64,000 nt of DNA from Leptospiraceae bacterium (GCA_024233875.1 JACKPB010000004.1:124001-188000), one strand, 5' to 3'. Numbered from the stretch's first letter, positions 1-8,075 are shown. A program made the numbers and translations. Notes: generated by a model from the letters alone, not told the origin.

Positions 1-416
1 AATTTTTTTTGAGTTTTGGTTAAGTCCTTAAGGCTCTTAGATTTGAAAGTTTTCAGGCAGGTGGAAATGTTTTTCTTAGTAACTTTCAGTCTTTCCCATT
101 CTAGAAATTGAAAATCTTCCTCTCTGAAGTCATTCAGAAGATTGTTTAAAATTTCTGAGTGGAACTCAGTAATCTTCTCCTGGGATTTGGATTCGACTTT
201 TTTCCATTCCAGTTCAATGTCCGCGAAGTAGTGGTATACAAAATATGAATTGAGCCAGGTCTCCATTCCGGCTGCTGAGTTCAAATCGGAATATTTAGAA
301 AAAATCTTTTTCCATTCTGGTGGAATTTTCTTTTCTTTTGATAGAGTCTCAAATTCTGATTTGAGGCTAGCTATAGACTCAAGTTTGATTTTATTGATTT
401 TTTCTGAAGTAAACAT
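1..416 (-). CDS. hypothetical protein, 3' end cut off by the window edge
   Basis: An open frame starts at an ATG at 416 and runs off the left edge without a stop, giving about 138 visible residues. The ATG shares one base with the TAA of the upstream thioredoxin-like gene (TAATG), so it is very likely the last visible member of that minus-strand operon. The product is rich in Lys, Glu and Ser, looks alpha-helical, and has no signal peptide or membrane segment in the visible part. I do not recognise a family. Position and frame are well supported; function is unknown. Confidence 0.7.
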   Translation of the reverse strand, partial: MFTSEKINKIKLESIASLKSEFETLSKEKKIPPEWKKIFSKYSDLNSAAGMETWLNSYFVYHYFADIELEWKKVESKSQEKITEFHSEILNNLLNDFREEDFQFLEWERLKVTKKNISTCLKTFKSKSLKDLTKTQKK

Positions 417-916
417 TAGAATAATTTAATAAACAGAGATCTTATGTAAAAAGAAACGGGATTGATGATTCCTGTATCTTTAAAGAGGATGGCACCCTTG
501 CTGTTTATGAAAAGGGTAGTCGGGTATCCATTGATTCGATAAGAATTGATAAGCTCTTCATTGAGTAAACCTACAGGAAAGTTCAATTCTTTTTCCGAAA
601 TATAAGAATTTAGTTTTTCCGGGTCATTTCCCTCTTCAAGAGAGTAGAAGGGAACACCCAATTTTTGAGCCAAACCAGCATTCATTTTTACAATAGGAAG
701 GTTGGTATTGCAAACACCGCACCAGGTTGCCCAGATATAAACTACAGCGGGAGTGGTGAGGGCATCATCAGAAGTTTTTGGGTGCACAAAATGAATTGCC
801 GCGCGGTTTACTTCCAGGTCTGAGGATTGAAAGTAAGCCAAAACAAGGCCGATCGCAAGAAAAGCGATAATCAAATAAACATAACTCAACATTTTTTTCT
901 TTTTCTCCGGATTCAT
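416..916 (-). CDS. membrane-anchored thioredoxin-like (TlpA/redoxin family) protein
   Basis: Predicted envelope thiol-disulfide protein of 166 residues. An N-terminal Lys-rich stretch is followed by one hydrophobic segment (about residues 9-28), which would anchor the thioredoxin fold outside the cytoplasm. The active site is WCGVC, with Cys66 and Cys69, and a GYPTT segment supplies the cis-proline loop. A start 15 bases further upstream exists, but the ATG at 916 overlaps the TAA of the prenyltransferase gene (TAATG), so I chose it. The family reduces or oxidises cysteines of exported proteins, often during cytochrome maturation; the actual partner is not evident here. It sits between a UbiA-type enzyme and an unknown protein in a coupled operon. 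Confidence 0.8.
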   Translation of the reverse strand: MNPEKKKKMLSYVYLIIAFLAIGLVLAYFQSSDLEVNRAAIHFVHPKTSDDALTTPAVVYIWATWCGVCNTNLPIVKMNAGLAQKLGVPFYSLEEGNDPEKLNSYISEKELNFPVGLLNEELINSYRINGYPTTLFINSKGAILFKDTGIINPVSFYIRSLFIKLF

Positions 917-1812
917 TACAGTTGAAACCATTCCATTTGGGAATCAAAATACATCAAAAAGCTAATGACCAAAATCCAGAGCAAACCTGAGAAGAGAACA
1001 CTGATATCGGTGAGAATTGCTTTTGTGGGATTGTGACCCATATTTTTTATATAAGTGATGTAGAGACTTCTAAAAATTGCATAAACAACTATGGGAACTG
1101 TAATGATCATTTTGTCCGTTCCCAAATGGATACGCGTCTCGGGACTGATCGCATACATTACATAGCTGGTGATTGTCATCGCGGAAGAAATGCCCATCAT
1201 CAAATCCAAAAATACAACCGAGTATTCTTCGAGAATCTTTCTGTGAGTACCGGCATCTTTATCGAGAAGAATCAACTCTCCCCTTCGCTTGCTGAATCCC
1301 CAAAAAAGAGAGAGCATAAATGTGCACAGTAGCAACCAGGCTGAAAACTTCACATTGACCACAACAGCCCCTGCAATTGCTCTCACTACAAATCCTATGC
1401 TAATTGACATCACATCCAAAATAACAATGTGTTTTAGAAACTTGCTGTAGGCGAGATTGAAGAGAAAATAAAAGTTTACCAGAATGAAGAAATTGGGATC
1501 CAGAAGATAGGAAAGTACCAGGGAAATACTGAGAACCAAAACTGTAAGGAAGAGTGCACGGGAAGGATCGATAGCACCCGAAGCCAGAGGTCGATTCTTT
1601 TTCTCGGGATGAAGAGCATCTTCATTCCTATCTAAGTAGTCATTGAAGACATACTGACAGCTTGCAATCAGCGAAAAGAGAAAGAACGCCATGAGAGCTC
1701 TCAGAAGAGAGTCCGGTTCTCCCAATTTTTTTGAAAAAATTACCCCGGCAAAGAGAATGGCATTTTTCACCCATTGGTGAACCCGCATTAGTATGAAATA
1801 ATTTTTCAGCAT
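916..1812 (-). CDS. UbiA-family prenyltransferase, decaprenyl-phosphate phosphoribosyltransferase-like
   Basis: Integral membrane enzyme of 298 residues with about eight or nine hydrophobic helices. The first Asp-rich motif is NDYLDRNED at residues 57-65, followed by HPEKKNRPLASGA. The second conserved region is YSKFLKHIVILD at 122-133, followed by GFVVRAIAGA. The RPLASG and GFVxRAxAG segments resemble the branch that moves phosphoribose from PRPP onto a polyprenyl phosphate, rather than menaquinone or haem O prenyltransferases. In mycobacteria that step starts decaprenyl-phosphoryl-arabinose synthesis. No epimerase partner (DprE1/DprE2-like) lies in the window, so the substrate is inferred. 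It is two bases downstream of the unknown membrane protein gene and overlaps the thioredoxin-like gene. Confidence 0.82.
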   Translation of the reverse strand: MLKNYFILMRVHQWVKNAILFAGVIFSKKLGEPDSLLRALMAFFLFSLIASCQYVFNDYLDRNEDALHPEKKNRPLASGAIDPSRALFLTVLVLSISLVLSYLLDPNFFILVNFYFLFNLAYSKFLKHIVILDVMSISIGFVVRAIAGAVVVNVKFSAWLLLCTFMLSLFWGFSKRRGELILLDKDAGTHRKILEEYSVVFLDLMMGISSAMTITSYVMYAISPETRIHLGTDKMIITVPIVVYAIFRSLYITYIKNMGHNPTKAILTDISVLFSGLLWILVISFLMYFDSQMEWFQL

Positions 1813-1814
1813 GA

Positions 1815-2810
1815 TTAGTCGGGAAATTTATTGGCTCGTTTTGTCATTCTGAGTTCTAATTCGACAGATTTGACAGACTGAACTTTGTTTTCGGGAAAAA
1901 AATGAATCACAGGATTGGGTCCTATGGTCTCCATTTCTATAGCTCTTCCGATCGCGATTTTTCCCGGATAGATCTGATCGGTTTGAAATGTTTTTGTAAA
2001 TTCAGTTAAATCCAAATTTTGTAAAATAAAACTTTTTTCATAGGCCAAACTTCCATCAGCTTTGAATGCCTTCAGAGATTTCAGCTGAATTCTGGCTTTG
2101 TTCTGGTGAACGGGAAAAATTTTAAAGACTTCTACTGTTTTTTCTTCAGGAAATTCAATTTTTATGGTTTCCCAGTTTTTTTCCGGGTGGGAGGGAACTG
2201 TAATCATACTGTCCCCGGAGGGAAGTTTTTCTTTTGATTCGGAAACATCGAGGGAAAGTGTATCTTCTTTCAAAGGTCTTTTCTCTAGATAAGTCTTAAT
2301 CCCGAGTCCCATAAGGACAAGAAATAAAATTGAAAATACTATCGATTGAAATTTGATGCGTTTGTAGTAATTGTCTATGGGGTTTTCTGTTTTTTTAAAT
2401 ATTAGCTTTTCTAGTTTGTAGAGATTTTCCGAAAAGACTCCTTCGTTTTGCAGAACTGAATCTTCTTCTTCGTTTGTAAAATTGAGTTTGGACTTTAAGT
2501 CGCTGATAATATTCTTTAGATCAGGATTTTGAATAGAATCGATGGATACACTCTCGGGATCGGAAGTTTTCACTTCTTCTTTTCCTTCAAAAGCCCCAAC
2601 TAAATTCAAAATATCTAAATAAAGATATTTTGAAATCAAAAGTGCATCCTGAATCTTTGAGTTGCTGGTGCAGATTTCTATTGTTTCTAATCGGGAATAG
2701 CAATCTGAGAGTCTTTTTTTGGATTGAACTCTTTTGCTTCGGATTTCTTTCATTTCTTCATCTTCTGATGGTTTTGAAAAATTCAGAGTGATGTAATCTT
2801 TCCAAATCAT
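1815..2810 (-). CDS. hypothetical single-pass membrane protein
   Basis: A 331-residue protein with no family I recognise. The first 150 residues are charged and helical. One transmembrane segment lies at about 155-171, followed by a Lys/Arg-rich edge and a C-terminal domain of about 150 residues rich in beta-prone stretches. By charge distribution the N-terminal part is probably cytoplasmic and the C-terminal domain periplasmic. The ATG at 2810 overlaps the stop of the ParB-like gene (ATGA), and the UbiA gene begins two bases after its own stop, so all are probably translated from one message. A structural or regulatory envelope role is only a guess. Confidence 0.7.
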   Translation of the reverse strand: MIWKDYITLNFSKPSEDEEMKEIRSKRVQSKKRLSDCYSRLETIEICTSNSKIQDALLISKYLYLDILNLVGAFEGKEEVKTSDPESVSIDSIQNPDLKNIISDLKSKLNFTNEEEDSVLQNEGVFSENLYKLEKLIFKKTENPIDNYYKRIKFQSIVFSILFLVLMGLGIKTYLEKRPLKEDTLSLDVSESKEKLPSGDSMITVPSHPEKNWETIKIEFPEEKTVEVFKIFPVHQNKARIQLKSLKAFKADGSLAYEKSFILQNLDLTEFTKTFQTDQIYPGKIAIGRAIEMETIGPNPVIHFFPENKVQSVKSVELELRMTKRANKFPD

Positions 2811-3199
2811 GACTTTTTTCTCCTAAATTCTTTAAGAATTCTATCTGCCCATTCATTCAACCAATTGGTCAGGGTATTCCTATTGTAGCGTTTTTCTAAT
2901 TTTAAAAACTGACGGGTATCTTCTTCGGTAAACTCCAAACGATGAAGATTCTCCTCTCTTTCTATGATCAATCTCTGCTTTTTGGTTTTGATGTCTAATA
3001 TTTTTACATCTATATAGTCCCAGCCCAGGAGCTTTACGGATTCCAGCCTCCGAAAGCCGGCGATTAGATTATTGTCCATATCGATTAGTATAGGATTCAA
3101 GAGACCAACTTTCTGAATGGACTCTTTCAACCCCGTCAAATCCCCACTGTTCTTACGAACTCTCTCATTAACTATAATATCTGAAACTTTTACTTTCAT
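2807..3199 (-). CDS. small ParB/sulfiredoxin-like (ParBc) domain protein
   Basis: A 130-residue protein whose first 90 residues fit a stand-alone ParB N-terminal (ParBc) domain. It begins with a beta-strand (KVKVSDIIVNERVR), then a helix ending in VGLLNPILI and the nucleotide-binding-type motif NLIAGFRRLESVKLLGW near residues 45-60. There is no helix-turn-helix DNA-binding domain as in true ParB; the C-terminal 40 residues are basic. It is therefore unlikely to be the chromosome partitioning protein. ParBc domains can bind CTP or act as kinases or nucleases, so the chemistry cannot be assigned. It is the first gene of the minus-strand operon, with a stop/start overlap to the next gene. Confidence 0.72.
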   Translation of the reverse strand: MKVKVSDIIVNERVRKNSGDLTGLKESIQKVGLLNPILIDMDNNLIAGFRRLESVKLLGWDYIDVKILDIKTKKQRLIIEREENLHRLEFTEEDTRQFLKLEKRYNRNTLTNWLNEWADRILKEFRRKKS

Positions 3200-3354
3200 C
3201 GAACTGAGTATTGAAATTCCGAATCATTCATTAATAAAAAAGAAAAGTGATGTGCATTTATCCTGCAATCACAATAAATCTTTCTAAAGAATATTTTTTT
3301 GCAAAAGATTGGGATAGAATTGACTATTTTTCTGGTATCTCAAATTTTTTCCCA

Positions 3355-3648
3355 ATGAAGTACTATATTATTCTCCTAAAATACATGAAACCTATCGAAG
3401 AAATCGACAGGCTGCTCGCAGAGCATAGAAATTATCTGGATTCCGGTTATCAGAAAGGGATTCTATTGATGTCCGGTCCCCTCGAACCAAGGGAAGGAGG
3501 AGTCCTGGTTGCAAAGTCTTCCGGATTAGAAGAGATTAGGGAATTTTGCCATCAGGATCCATTCTATTTGAATGGTTGTACCGATTATCACTTTATAGAA
3601 TTCCATCCTGTAAAGCATAGAGAGGAATTAAAAGCTTGGATTGGCTGA
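3355..3648 (+). CDS. YCII-related domain protein
   Basis: A small cytoplasmic protein of 97 residues with the ferredoxin-like YCII fold. It has an N-terminal beta-strand (KYYIILLKY), an AEHRNYLDSG helix with the conserved His, a central LMSGPLEPREGG loop, and a CHQDPFYLNG segment with the conserved Asp. An open frame extends upstream, but the ATG at 3355 gives the family-typical N-terminus and the upstream residues do not look like a YCII protein. Members are often annotated as dehydratase-like or muconolactone isomerase-like, but few have a proven substrate. It lies upstream of metK on the same strand, with a gap that contains a possible metK promoter, so co-transcription is not certain. Confidence 0.75.
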   Translation: MKYYIILLKYMKPIEEIDRLLAEHRNYLDSGYQKGILLMSGPLEPREGGVLVAKSSGLEEIREFCHQDPFYLNGCTDYHFIEFHPVKHREELKAWIG

Positions 3649-3663
3649 TTCTGTGCAATTCAA

Positions 3664-3717
3664 TTGACACTTTCGTCTAAAAAAAATTACTTGTTTAAAG
3701 AGTGCCAGCCTAGCTGG
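3664..3717 (+). promoter_or_regulatory. possible metK promoter and leader hairpin
   Basis: A perfect TTGACA hexamer at 3664-3669 could be a -35 box, but the matching -10 at 17-nt spacing (TTACTT) is poor. Downstream, CCAGC at 3705-3709 and GCTGG at 3713-3717 form a 5-bp hairpin, flanked by TTTAAA on both sides that could extend the pairing. I do not see the consensus of any known SAM riboswitch class, so this is only a candidate leader element. Confidence 0.3.
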
Positions 3718-3740
3718 AGATTTTAAATTTAGGAAATAAA

Positions 3741-4901
3741 ATGTCTTTAAAAGATTTTATATTCACCTCAGAATCCGTATCCGAAGGTCACCCTGATAAG
3801 GTTTGTGATCAGGTATCAGACGCAATTCTCGATGCTTTTCTTGCTCAGGATCCTAAGTCAAGAGTCGCCTGTGAAACTCTCGTTACTACTAATCTAGTAG
3901 TGATTGCGGGAGAGATTACCAGTAATGGAAAAGTAGACACCTCCGAAATTGCACGAGATGTGATCCGAAAAATCGGATACAATGACATAGCTATGTACTT
4001 CGATGCAGATTTTGCAGTCGTTTCCTCTCATATCCACAAACAGAGCCCGGATATTGCTCAGGGAGTCAATGAAGGAGAAGGTTTGGATAAGGAGCAGGGT
4101 GCAGGAGATCAGGGATTGATGTTCGGTTTCGCGATCAATGAAACACCCGAGCTGATGCCCGCACCTATATACTATTCCCATAAGTTATTAAAAAAATTAT
4201 CTGAACTGAGACATTCCAAAACTCTCAATTTCCTCAGACCGGATGCAAAGTCCCAGGTTACATTTCAATACAAAGACAATAAACCAACAGCAATTGATGC
4301 TATCGTCATTTCTACCCAACACACTCCTGAAGTGACCCACAAGCAAATTGAAGAAGCATTGATTGAGCAGTGCATCAAAGCAGAAATACCAAAAGAATTT
4401 CTAGCCAAAACAAAGTATTTCATCAATCCTACCGGTAATTTTGTCATCGGTGGACCTCATGGGGATGCTGGATTGACAGGTCGAAAGATCATTGTGGATA
4501 CTTATGGTGGTATGGGTAGACACGGAGGAGGGGCATTCTCCGGAAAAGATCCTTCCAAAGTAGACCGTTCAGCAGCCTACATGGGTCGTTATATTGCGAA
4601 AAACATAGTTGCAGCCGGTTTGGCTCATAAGTGTGAGGTTCAGCTGGCATATGCAATAGGAATCTCCGAGCCTGTATCGGTTCTTGTCGATACTTTTGGA
4701 ACAAACACCATTCCAAATGAAGAAATCGTAAAAAGAGTACTTGCAAACTTCCGTCTGACTCCCAAAGGAATCGTAGAGACACTTGATCTTCTCGGTCCTA
4801 AAAGAAAGTATCAGGAAACAGCTGCTTATGGACATTTCGGTCGCTCCGGGGATACATTTACCTGGGAAAAAACTGACAAAGCAGAAGCTTTGAAGAGCTA
4901 A
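3741..4901 (+). CDS. metK: S-adenosylmethionine synthetase
   Basis: Makes S-adenosylmethionine from ATP and methionine in the cytoplasm; the enzyme works as a tetramer with Mg2+ and K+. The 386-residue length is normal. Signature motifs are present: SEGHPDKVCDQVSDAI near the N-terminus, GAGDQGLMFGFA in the middle, and GGPHGDAGLTGRKII followed by a Gly-rich GRHGGGAFSGKDPSKVDRS stretch containing the P-loop lysine. The ATG is preceded by AGGAAATAAA as ribosome binding site. Its stop lies one base before the ATG of the transketolase half, so the two form one operon. Confidence 0.98.
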   Translation: MSLKDFIFTSESVSEGHPDKVCDQVSDAILDAFLAQDPKSRVACETLVTTNLVVIAGEITSNGKVDTSEIARDVIRKIGYNDIAMYFDADFAVVSSHIHKQSPDIAQGVNEGEGLDKEQGAGDQGLMFGFAINETPELMPAPIYYSHKLLKKLSELRHSKTLNFLRPDAKSQVTFQYKDNKPTAIDAIVISTQHTPEVTHKQIEEALIEQCIKAEIPKEFLAKTKYFINPTGNFVIGGPHGDAGLTGRKIIVDTYGGMGRHGGGAFSGKDPSKVDRSAAYMGRYIAKNIVAAGLAHKCEVQLAYAIGISEPVSVLVDTFGTNTIPNEEIVKRVLANFRLTPKGIVETLDLLGPKRKYQETAAYGHFGRSGDTFTWEKTDKAEALKS

Positions 4902-4902
4902 A

Positions 4903-5868
4903 ATGTCAGCACCCGGTACTTCATCAACTATTGCGAAAGCTACCAGAGATGGATATGGAGATGCTCTTCTCGAGTTAGGAGAAGAGCACTCTGATATTGT
5001 TGTTCTGGATGCGGATCTTTCCGGTTCGACTAAGACCTCTCTTTTTAAAAAGAAATTTCCGGAGAGGTTTTTTAATGTAGGTGTGGCAGAACAAAATTTA
5101 GTAGGTCATGCGGCAGGACTGGCTATTTCGGGTCTCACTCCATTCGCTTCTTCGTTTGCTATGTTTCTCTCCGGAAGGGCATGGGAAGTCGTTCGAAATA
5201 GCGTTGCGTATCCGTATTTGAATGTCAAACTGGTAGCCTCACACGGGGGAATTACAGTTGGTGAAGATGGAGCATCGCACCAGTGCATTGAAGATTTTGC
5301 TGTTATGCGTGTGATTCCCGGGATGACAGTCATTTGTCCTTCTGATTATGAAGAAACAAAGCAGGTCATCCGAAAGATCTATGAATTCAAAGGACCCGTG
5401 TACGTACGTGTAGGACGACCCCCCATTCCAATTTTAGAGAGAAATGGATATCAGTTTGAAATAGGTAAGGCAGAGAAGCGCTCGGATGGAAAGGATGTTA
5501 CAATTGTATCCTGTGGTGTGATGACAAACGAAGCCGAGCAAGCCACTCAGATCCTCAAAACAAAAGGAATTTCGGTTGATTTTTTGAATATGGCAACGAT
5601 CAAGCCACTGGATGAAGCAGCTATCCTTGAATCCGCTCAAAAAACTAATCTTGTAATTACATGTGAAGAGCACAATACTATCGGAGGATTGGGATCAGCA
5701 GTGTCTGAATTCCTGTCAGAAAATCATCCGGTACCAATTTTAAAAATTGGAATGAAAGATCAATTCGGTACATCCGGTACCTGGAGCGATCTTATGGACT
5801 ATTTTGGGTTACGAGCTAAGAATGTCGTGGAGGTAGTCGAAAAGGGATTGACTTTAAAAAAAAGATAA
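4903..5868 (+). CDS. transketolase C-terminal subunit
   Basis: A 321-residue protein matching only the pyrimidine-binding and C-terminal domains of transketolase. The catalytic Glu that activates thiamine diphosphate is in NVGVAEQNLVG, about residue 66. It is followed by a conserved GEDGASHQCIED stretch, VRVGRPPIP, and the C-terminal domain with ITCEEHNTIGGLG. The N-terminal half that binds the diphosphate end of the cofactor is not next to it; the upstream neighbour is metK. Split transketolases with two polypeptides are known in many bacteria and archaea, so the partner gene is expected elsewhere. It would act in the non-oxidative pentose phosphate pathway. Confidence 0.88.
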   Translation: MSAPGTSSTIAKATRDGYGDALLELGEEHSDIVVLDADLSGSTKTSLFKKKFPERFFNVGVAEQNLVGHAAGLAISGLTPFASSFAMFLSGRAWEVVRNSVAYPYLNVKLVASHGGITVGEDGASHQCIEDFAVMRVIPGMTVICPSDYEETKQVIRKIYEFKGPVYVRVGRPPIPILERNGYQFEIGKAEKRSDGKDVTIVSCGVMTNEAEQATQILKTKGISVDFLNMATIKPLDEAAILESAQKTNLVITCEEHNTIGGLGSAVSEFLSENHPVPILKIGMKDQFGTSGTWSDLMDYFGLRAKNVVEVVEKGLTLKKR

Positions 5869-5907
5869 TTGTTTTTAATTTTAAGAAAAAGTTTATTTTT
5901 TGATTTG

Positions 5908-5935
5908 CTAAGTTTTAATATATTCTTTCCGATAA
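5908..5935 (+). promoter_or_regulatory. sigma-28 (FliA)-like promoter upstream of flaA2
   Basis: CTAAGTTT at 5908-5915 matches six of eight positions of the -35 consensus TAAAGTTT. TCCGATAA at 5928-5935 matches seven of eight positions of the -10 consensus GCCGATAA. The spacer is 12 nt, against 11 in E. coli. The next gene on this strand is the flagellar sheath gene flaA2, 330 nt downstream, which would give a long untranslated leader. The placement next to a flagellar gene makes chance less likely, but the distance is large. Confidence 0.45.
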
Positions 5936-6157
5936 GAATAAGGACAACTTGTAAAGATTTTTTCTAAATTAAAAGGAAATGTTTTTAGAGTCATAAGGAA
6001 ATATCAGTAAAATTTGGAAATTTGGATTAGCAAGCTGCGGAATCTGCAGTAAGCCGTAAAAAAGAATCGATCCACTTTTTCTTAGTTTACTGAAATACTG
6101 GACTATAAAAATCTTTGATTTTTTTCTATGGGTATAGAATGTACGCTATGGAAGGAA

Positions 6158-6189
6158 TTCTGCTTCACCGAAGAGGTAAGAAGCAGGAA
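6158..6189 (+). promoter_or_regulatory. hairpin in the flaA2 leader
   Basis: TTCTGCTTC at 6158-6166 can pair with GAAGCAGGAA at 6180-6189, giving nine base pairs with a single bulged G and a loop of about 13 nt. It lies about 75 nt before the flaA2 start codon, within the 394-nt gap after the transketolase gene. No T-tract follows, so it is not a simple terminator. A role in mRNA stability or translation is possible but unproven. The rest of the gap is AT-rich and holds no ORF I can support. Confidence 0.4.
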
Positions 6190-6262
6190 ATAAGATAGAA
6201 TAAGTCTGGTAAAAAGTTAGAATTTTTATATGATTTGTATAAAGAATGAAGGAGAGTTTCTA

Positions 6263-7000
6263 ATGAAGTTTAAGAATTCACTGCATATGATGCTAATAGG
6301 AATGTTATCAGTATCATACGTTAGCGCACAGGATGCTCCAGCTGCGGCTTCCGGAGGACCTGTAGCGGCGCTGGAAAGGGTAACCCTGGAAGATTTTGAG
6401 CAAGCAGAAGACTGGAAAGCTAAATCCACAAGTCCGCTTGGTGAAACCAAAACACTCAAAATGATCCAAAGAGGTCTGATCAAGGATGTATTCGACGAGA
6501 AGTCAACTCCTGATGCTTATGATGTTAAGACCGGTCAATACTCTGATGCAAAACAGGAAGAACGTGTAGGCAAAAATCACATCTTGGGTGTTAAAACATT
6601 TTTTGCTAGCCGTGGTTTTGACAGGGTTGAAGTCTCTCCTCCTCAGGAATATATCATCAAAGGTAAAGCTAGACAGGTATCCGTTTGGGTTCTTGGAAGA
6701 AACTACCGCCACACTCTTTATGCAAAGTTTAGGGATTACAAAGGAAATACTCACAACATCAGATTGGGTAGATTGGACTTTTTTGGCTGGAGAAAATTGA
6801 CTGCTCCGATTCCCGGTTTTATTCCACAAAGCACAAGATATGCTCTCCTGGACAAAAACATCAAATTCGTTTCTCTTTTCGTAGCCAGCGATTCTCATGA
6901 ACCCGCAGGTGAATTCTATTTCTATGTTGATGATTTAGAAGTACGAACAGACAAACAAGAAGCTGTTTATCCGGGATTTGAAATCAAGGACAACTGGTAG
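6263..7000 (+). CDS. flaA2: periplasmic flagellar filament sheath protein FlaA2
   Basis: A structural protein of the sheath around the periplasmic flagellar filament. The chosen ATG at 6263 has an AAGGAGAG ribosome binding site about seven bases upstream and gives 245 residues with a clean signal peptide, cleaved after VSYVSA near residue 22. A longer frame starts upstream but would spoil the signal peptide. The mature part contains the FlaA-type motifs VSVWVLGRNYRHTLYAKFRD and GNTHNIRLGRLDFFGWRKL, and the closing YFYVDDLEVRTD strand. In Leptospira, FlaA1 and FlaA2 shape the coiled filament and are needed for normal motility. flaA1 follows 32 bases later, so they are probably co-transcribed. 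Confidence 0.93.
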   Translation: MKFKNSLHMMLIGMLSVSYVSAQDAPAAASGGPVAALERVTLEDFEQAEDWKAKSTSPLGETKTLKMIQRGLIKDVFDEKSTPDAYDVKTGQYSDAKQEERVGKNHILGVKTFFASRGFDRVEVSPPQEYIIKGKARQVSVWVLGRNYRHTLYAKFRDYKGNTHNIRLGRLDFFGWRKLTAPIPGFIPQSTRYALLDKNIKFVSLFVASDSHEPAGEFYFYVDDLEVRTDKQEAVYPGFEIKDNW

Positions 7001-7032
7001 AATTCAGATTGGATAGAGAACGAGGTATTAGA

Positions 7033-8013
7033 ATGAATATGAAAAAATTAATCTTAGGATCTTCTGCTATAGCAATCGCTACTGCAAGCTTTATCGGGCT
7101 TGCATTTGCAGAGAAGAAGCATGTCAACACATCCAATGGAAGTGATCTCTCTACCAGTGAGCTGAGAGCGATCACTCTGGAGTCTTGGGATGAGACTGCT
7201 TGGGAAGTATTTACTGACAAAGATGGGATCAACTACACAACCTATCCCAGTGCAGAAGGTGGGGAGAAGTACAACCCCGATTTGCCTCCTACTGCACAGG
7301 CTATGAGATCTGTAAAGTTGATAGAAGGTTCTTACAGCTATCCCAGAGACGTAAAGTATCTGGACAATGCTCAGGACAAATCTAAATACAAAGTTTTAGG
7401 TATCAAATTTCAGTTTACCTATCCCGGTAATAATGAAGTAACTATTCGGCCAACTAGAGAAGACAAATACAAAATTGTTCGATATAGAGATTTCATTACC
7501 GAAAACGATGTTGATAGAAATGAAGCTAAAAAGACTCCAGATCAAAGAGATCCCAAAGCTACTCCCAATTCCTATGATATCTATGGTCTGGAATTTCCAG
7601 GTCTTGGAAAAGCTCTTTCAGTTTGGGTTTGTGCAAGAGGGGCTGAATATGACTTAGAAGGTTGGATTGAAGATTACAAAGGTGACACTCACATTTTGAA
7701 ATTCGGATCTCTCAACTTTGTAGGATGGAGACCTATGACTGTAAAGATTCCTTCTTTTATACCACAGTCCAGAGCTACCTACCCAGCTACCAGAAGTGCA
7801 GTATTCAAACAATTCAAGATCAGATCTAACCCTAAATCAACAGGCGATCCGGTTATCCTCTTCTTTGATGAGTTGAGACTCTTAACAGATACTTTCGAAG
7901 TTCACTTCGATGGGGCTAACCTTGACTTTGACAAAGCTGATTGTGATCAGAAAAATAGAATTGAAAAAGCTCTTCAGGATCCAACAAGACCTGCAAGAGA
8001 ATGTAAAGAATAG
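7033..8013 (+). CDS. flaA1: periplasmic flagellar filament sheath protein FlaA1
   Basis: Second FlaA sheath protein, 326 residues, related to its upstream neighbour. The ATG at 7033 gives a signal peptide with cleavage after GLAFA (about residue 26); an in-frame start 24 bases upstream adds only charged residues. The mature domain repeats the FlaA pattern: LSVWVCARGAEYDLEGWIED, GDTHILKFGSLNFVGWRPM, PSFIPQSRATYP and a final FDELRLLTD strand. It carries extra sequence before the core (an acidic TYPSAEGGEKYNPDLPPTAQ region) and a charged C-terminal extension ending in several Cys/Lys residues. A strong terminator follows, so the flaA2-flaA1 unit ends here. Confidence 0.93.
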   Translation: MNMKKLILGSSAIAIATASFIGLAFAEKKHVNTSNGSDLSTSELRAITLESWDETAWEVFTDKDGINYTTYPSAEGGEKYNPDLPPTAQAMRSVKLIEGSYSYPRDVKYLDNAQDKSKYKVLGIKFQFTYPGNNEVTIRPTREDKYKIVRYRDFITENDVDRNEAKKTPDQRDPKATPNSYDIYGLEFPGLGKALSVWVCARGAEYDLEGWIEDYKGDTHILKFGSLNFVGWRPMTVKIPSFIPQSRATYPATRSAVFKQFKIRSNPKSTGDPVILFFDELRLLTDTFEVHFDGANLDFDKADCDQKNRIEKALQDPTRPARECKE

Positions 8014-8022
8014 AACTCTTCT

Positions 8023-8075
8023 AGCAGGCTCTATTCCTGCTTTCTACAAACCCCGGTCTCACCGGGGTTTTTTTA
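8023..8075 (+). terminator. tandem terminator after flaA1
   Basis: Two adjacent hairpins follow the flaA1 stop. The first is AGCAGG/CCTGCT (8023-8028 with 8036-8041). The second is the main intrinsic terminator, CCCCGGT (8051-8057) paired with ACCGGGG (8061-8067) over a three-base loop, extended by AAA/TTT and followed by a run of T. The perfect GC-rich stem and T-tract make this a clear Rho-independent terminator. Confidence 0.9.

Noticed and set aside
1033..1332. Plus-strand ORF of 99 codons inside the prenyltransferase gene
   Set aside because: It is a shadow of the well-supported minus-strand UbiA gene, with no ribosome binding site and no recognisable protein features.
2807..3199. ParB chromosome partitioning protein and a nearby replication origin
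   Set aside because: The protein is only 130 residues and lacks the helix-turn-helix domain; there is no parA, no parS-like site and no DnaA-box cluster nearby.
3664..3740. SAM riboswitch in front of metK
   Set aside because: The short 5-bp hairpin does not match the conserved cores of the SAM-I, SAM-II, SAM-III or SAM-IV classes as I know them; kept only as a possible leader hairpin.
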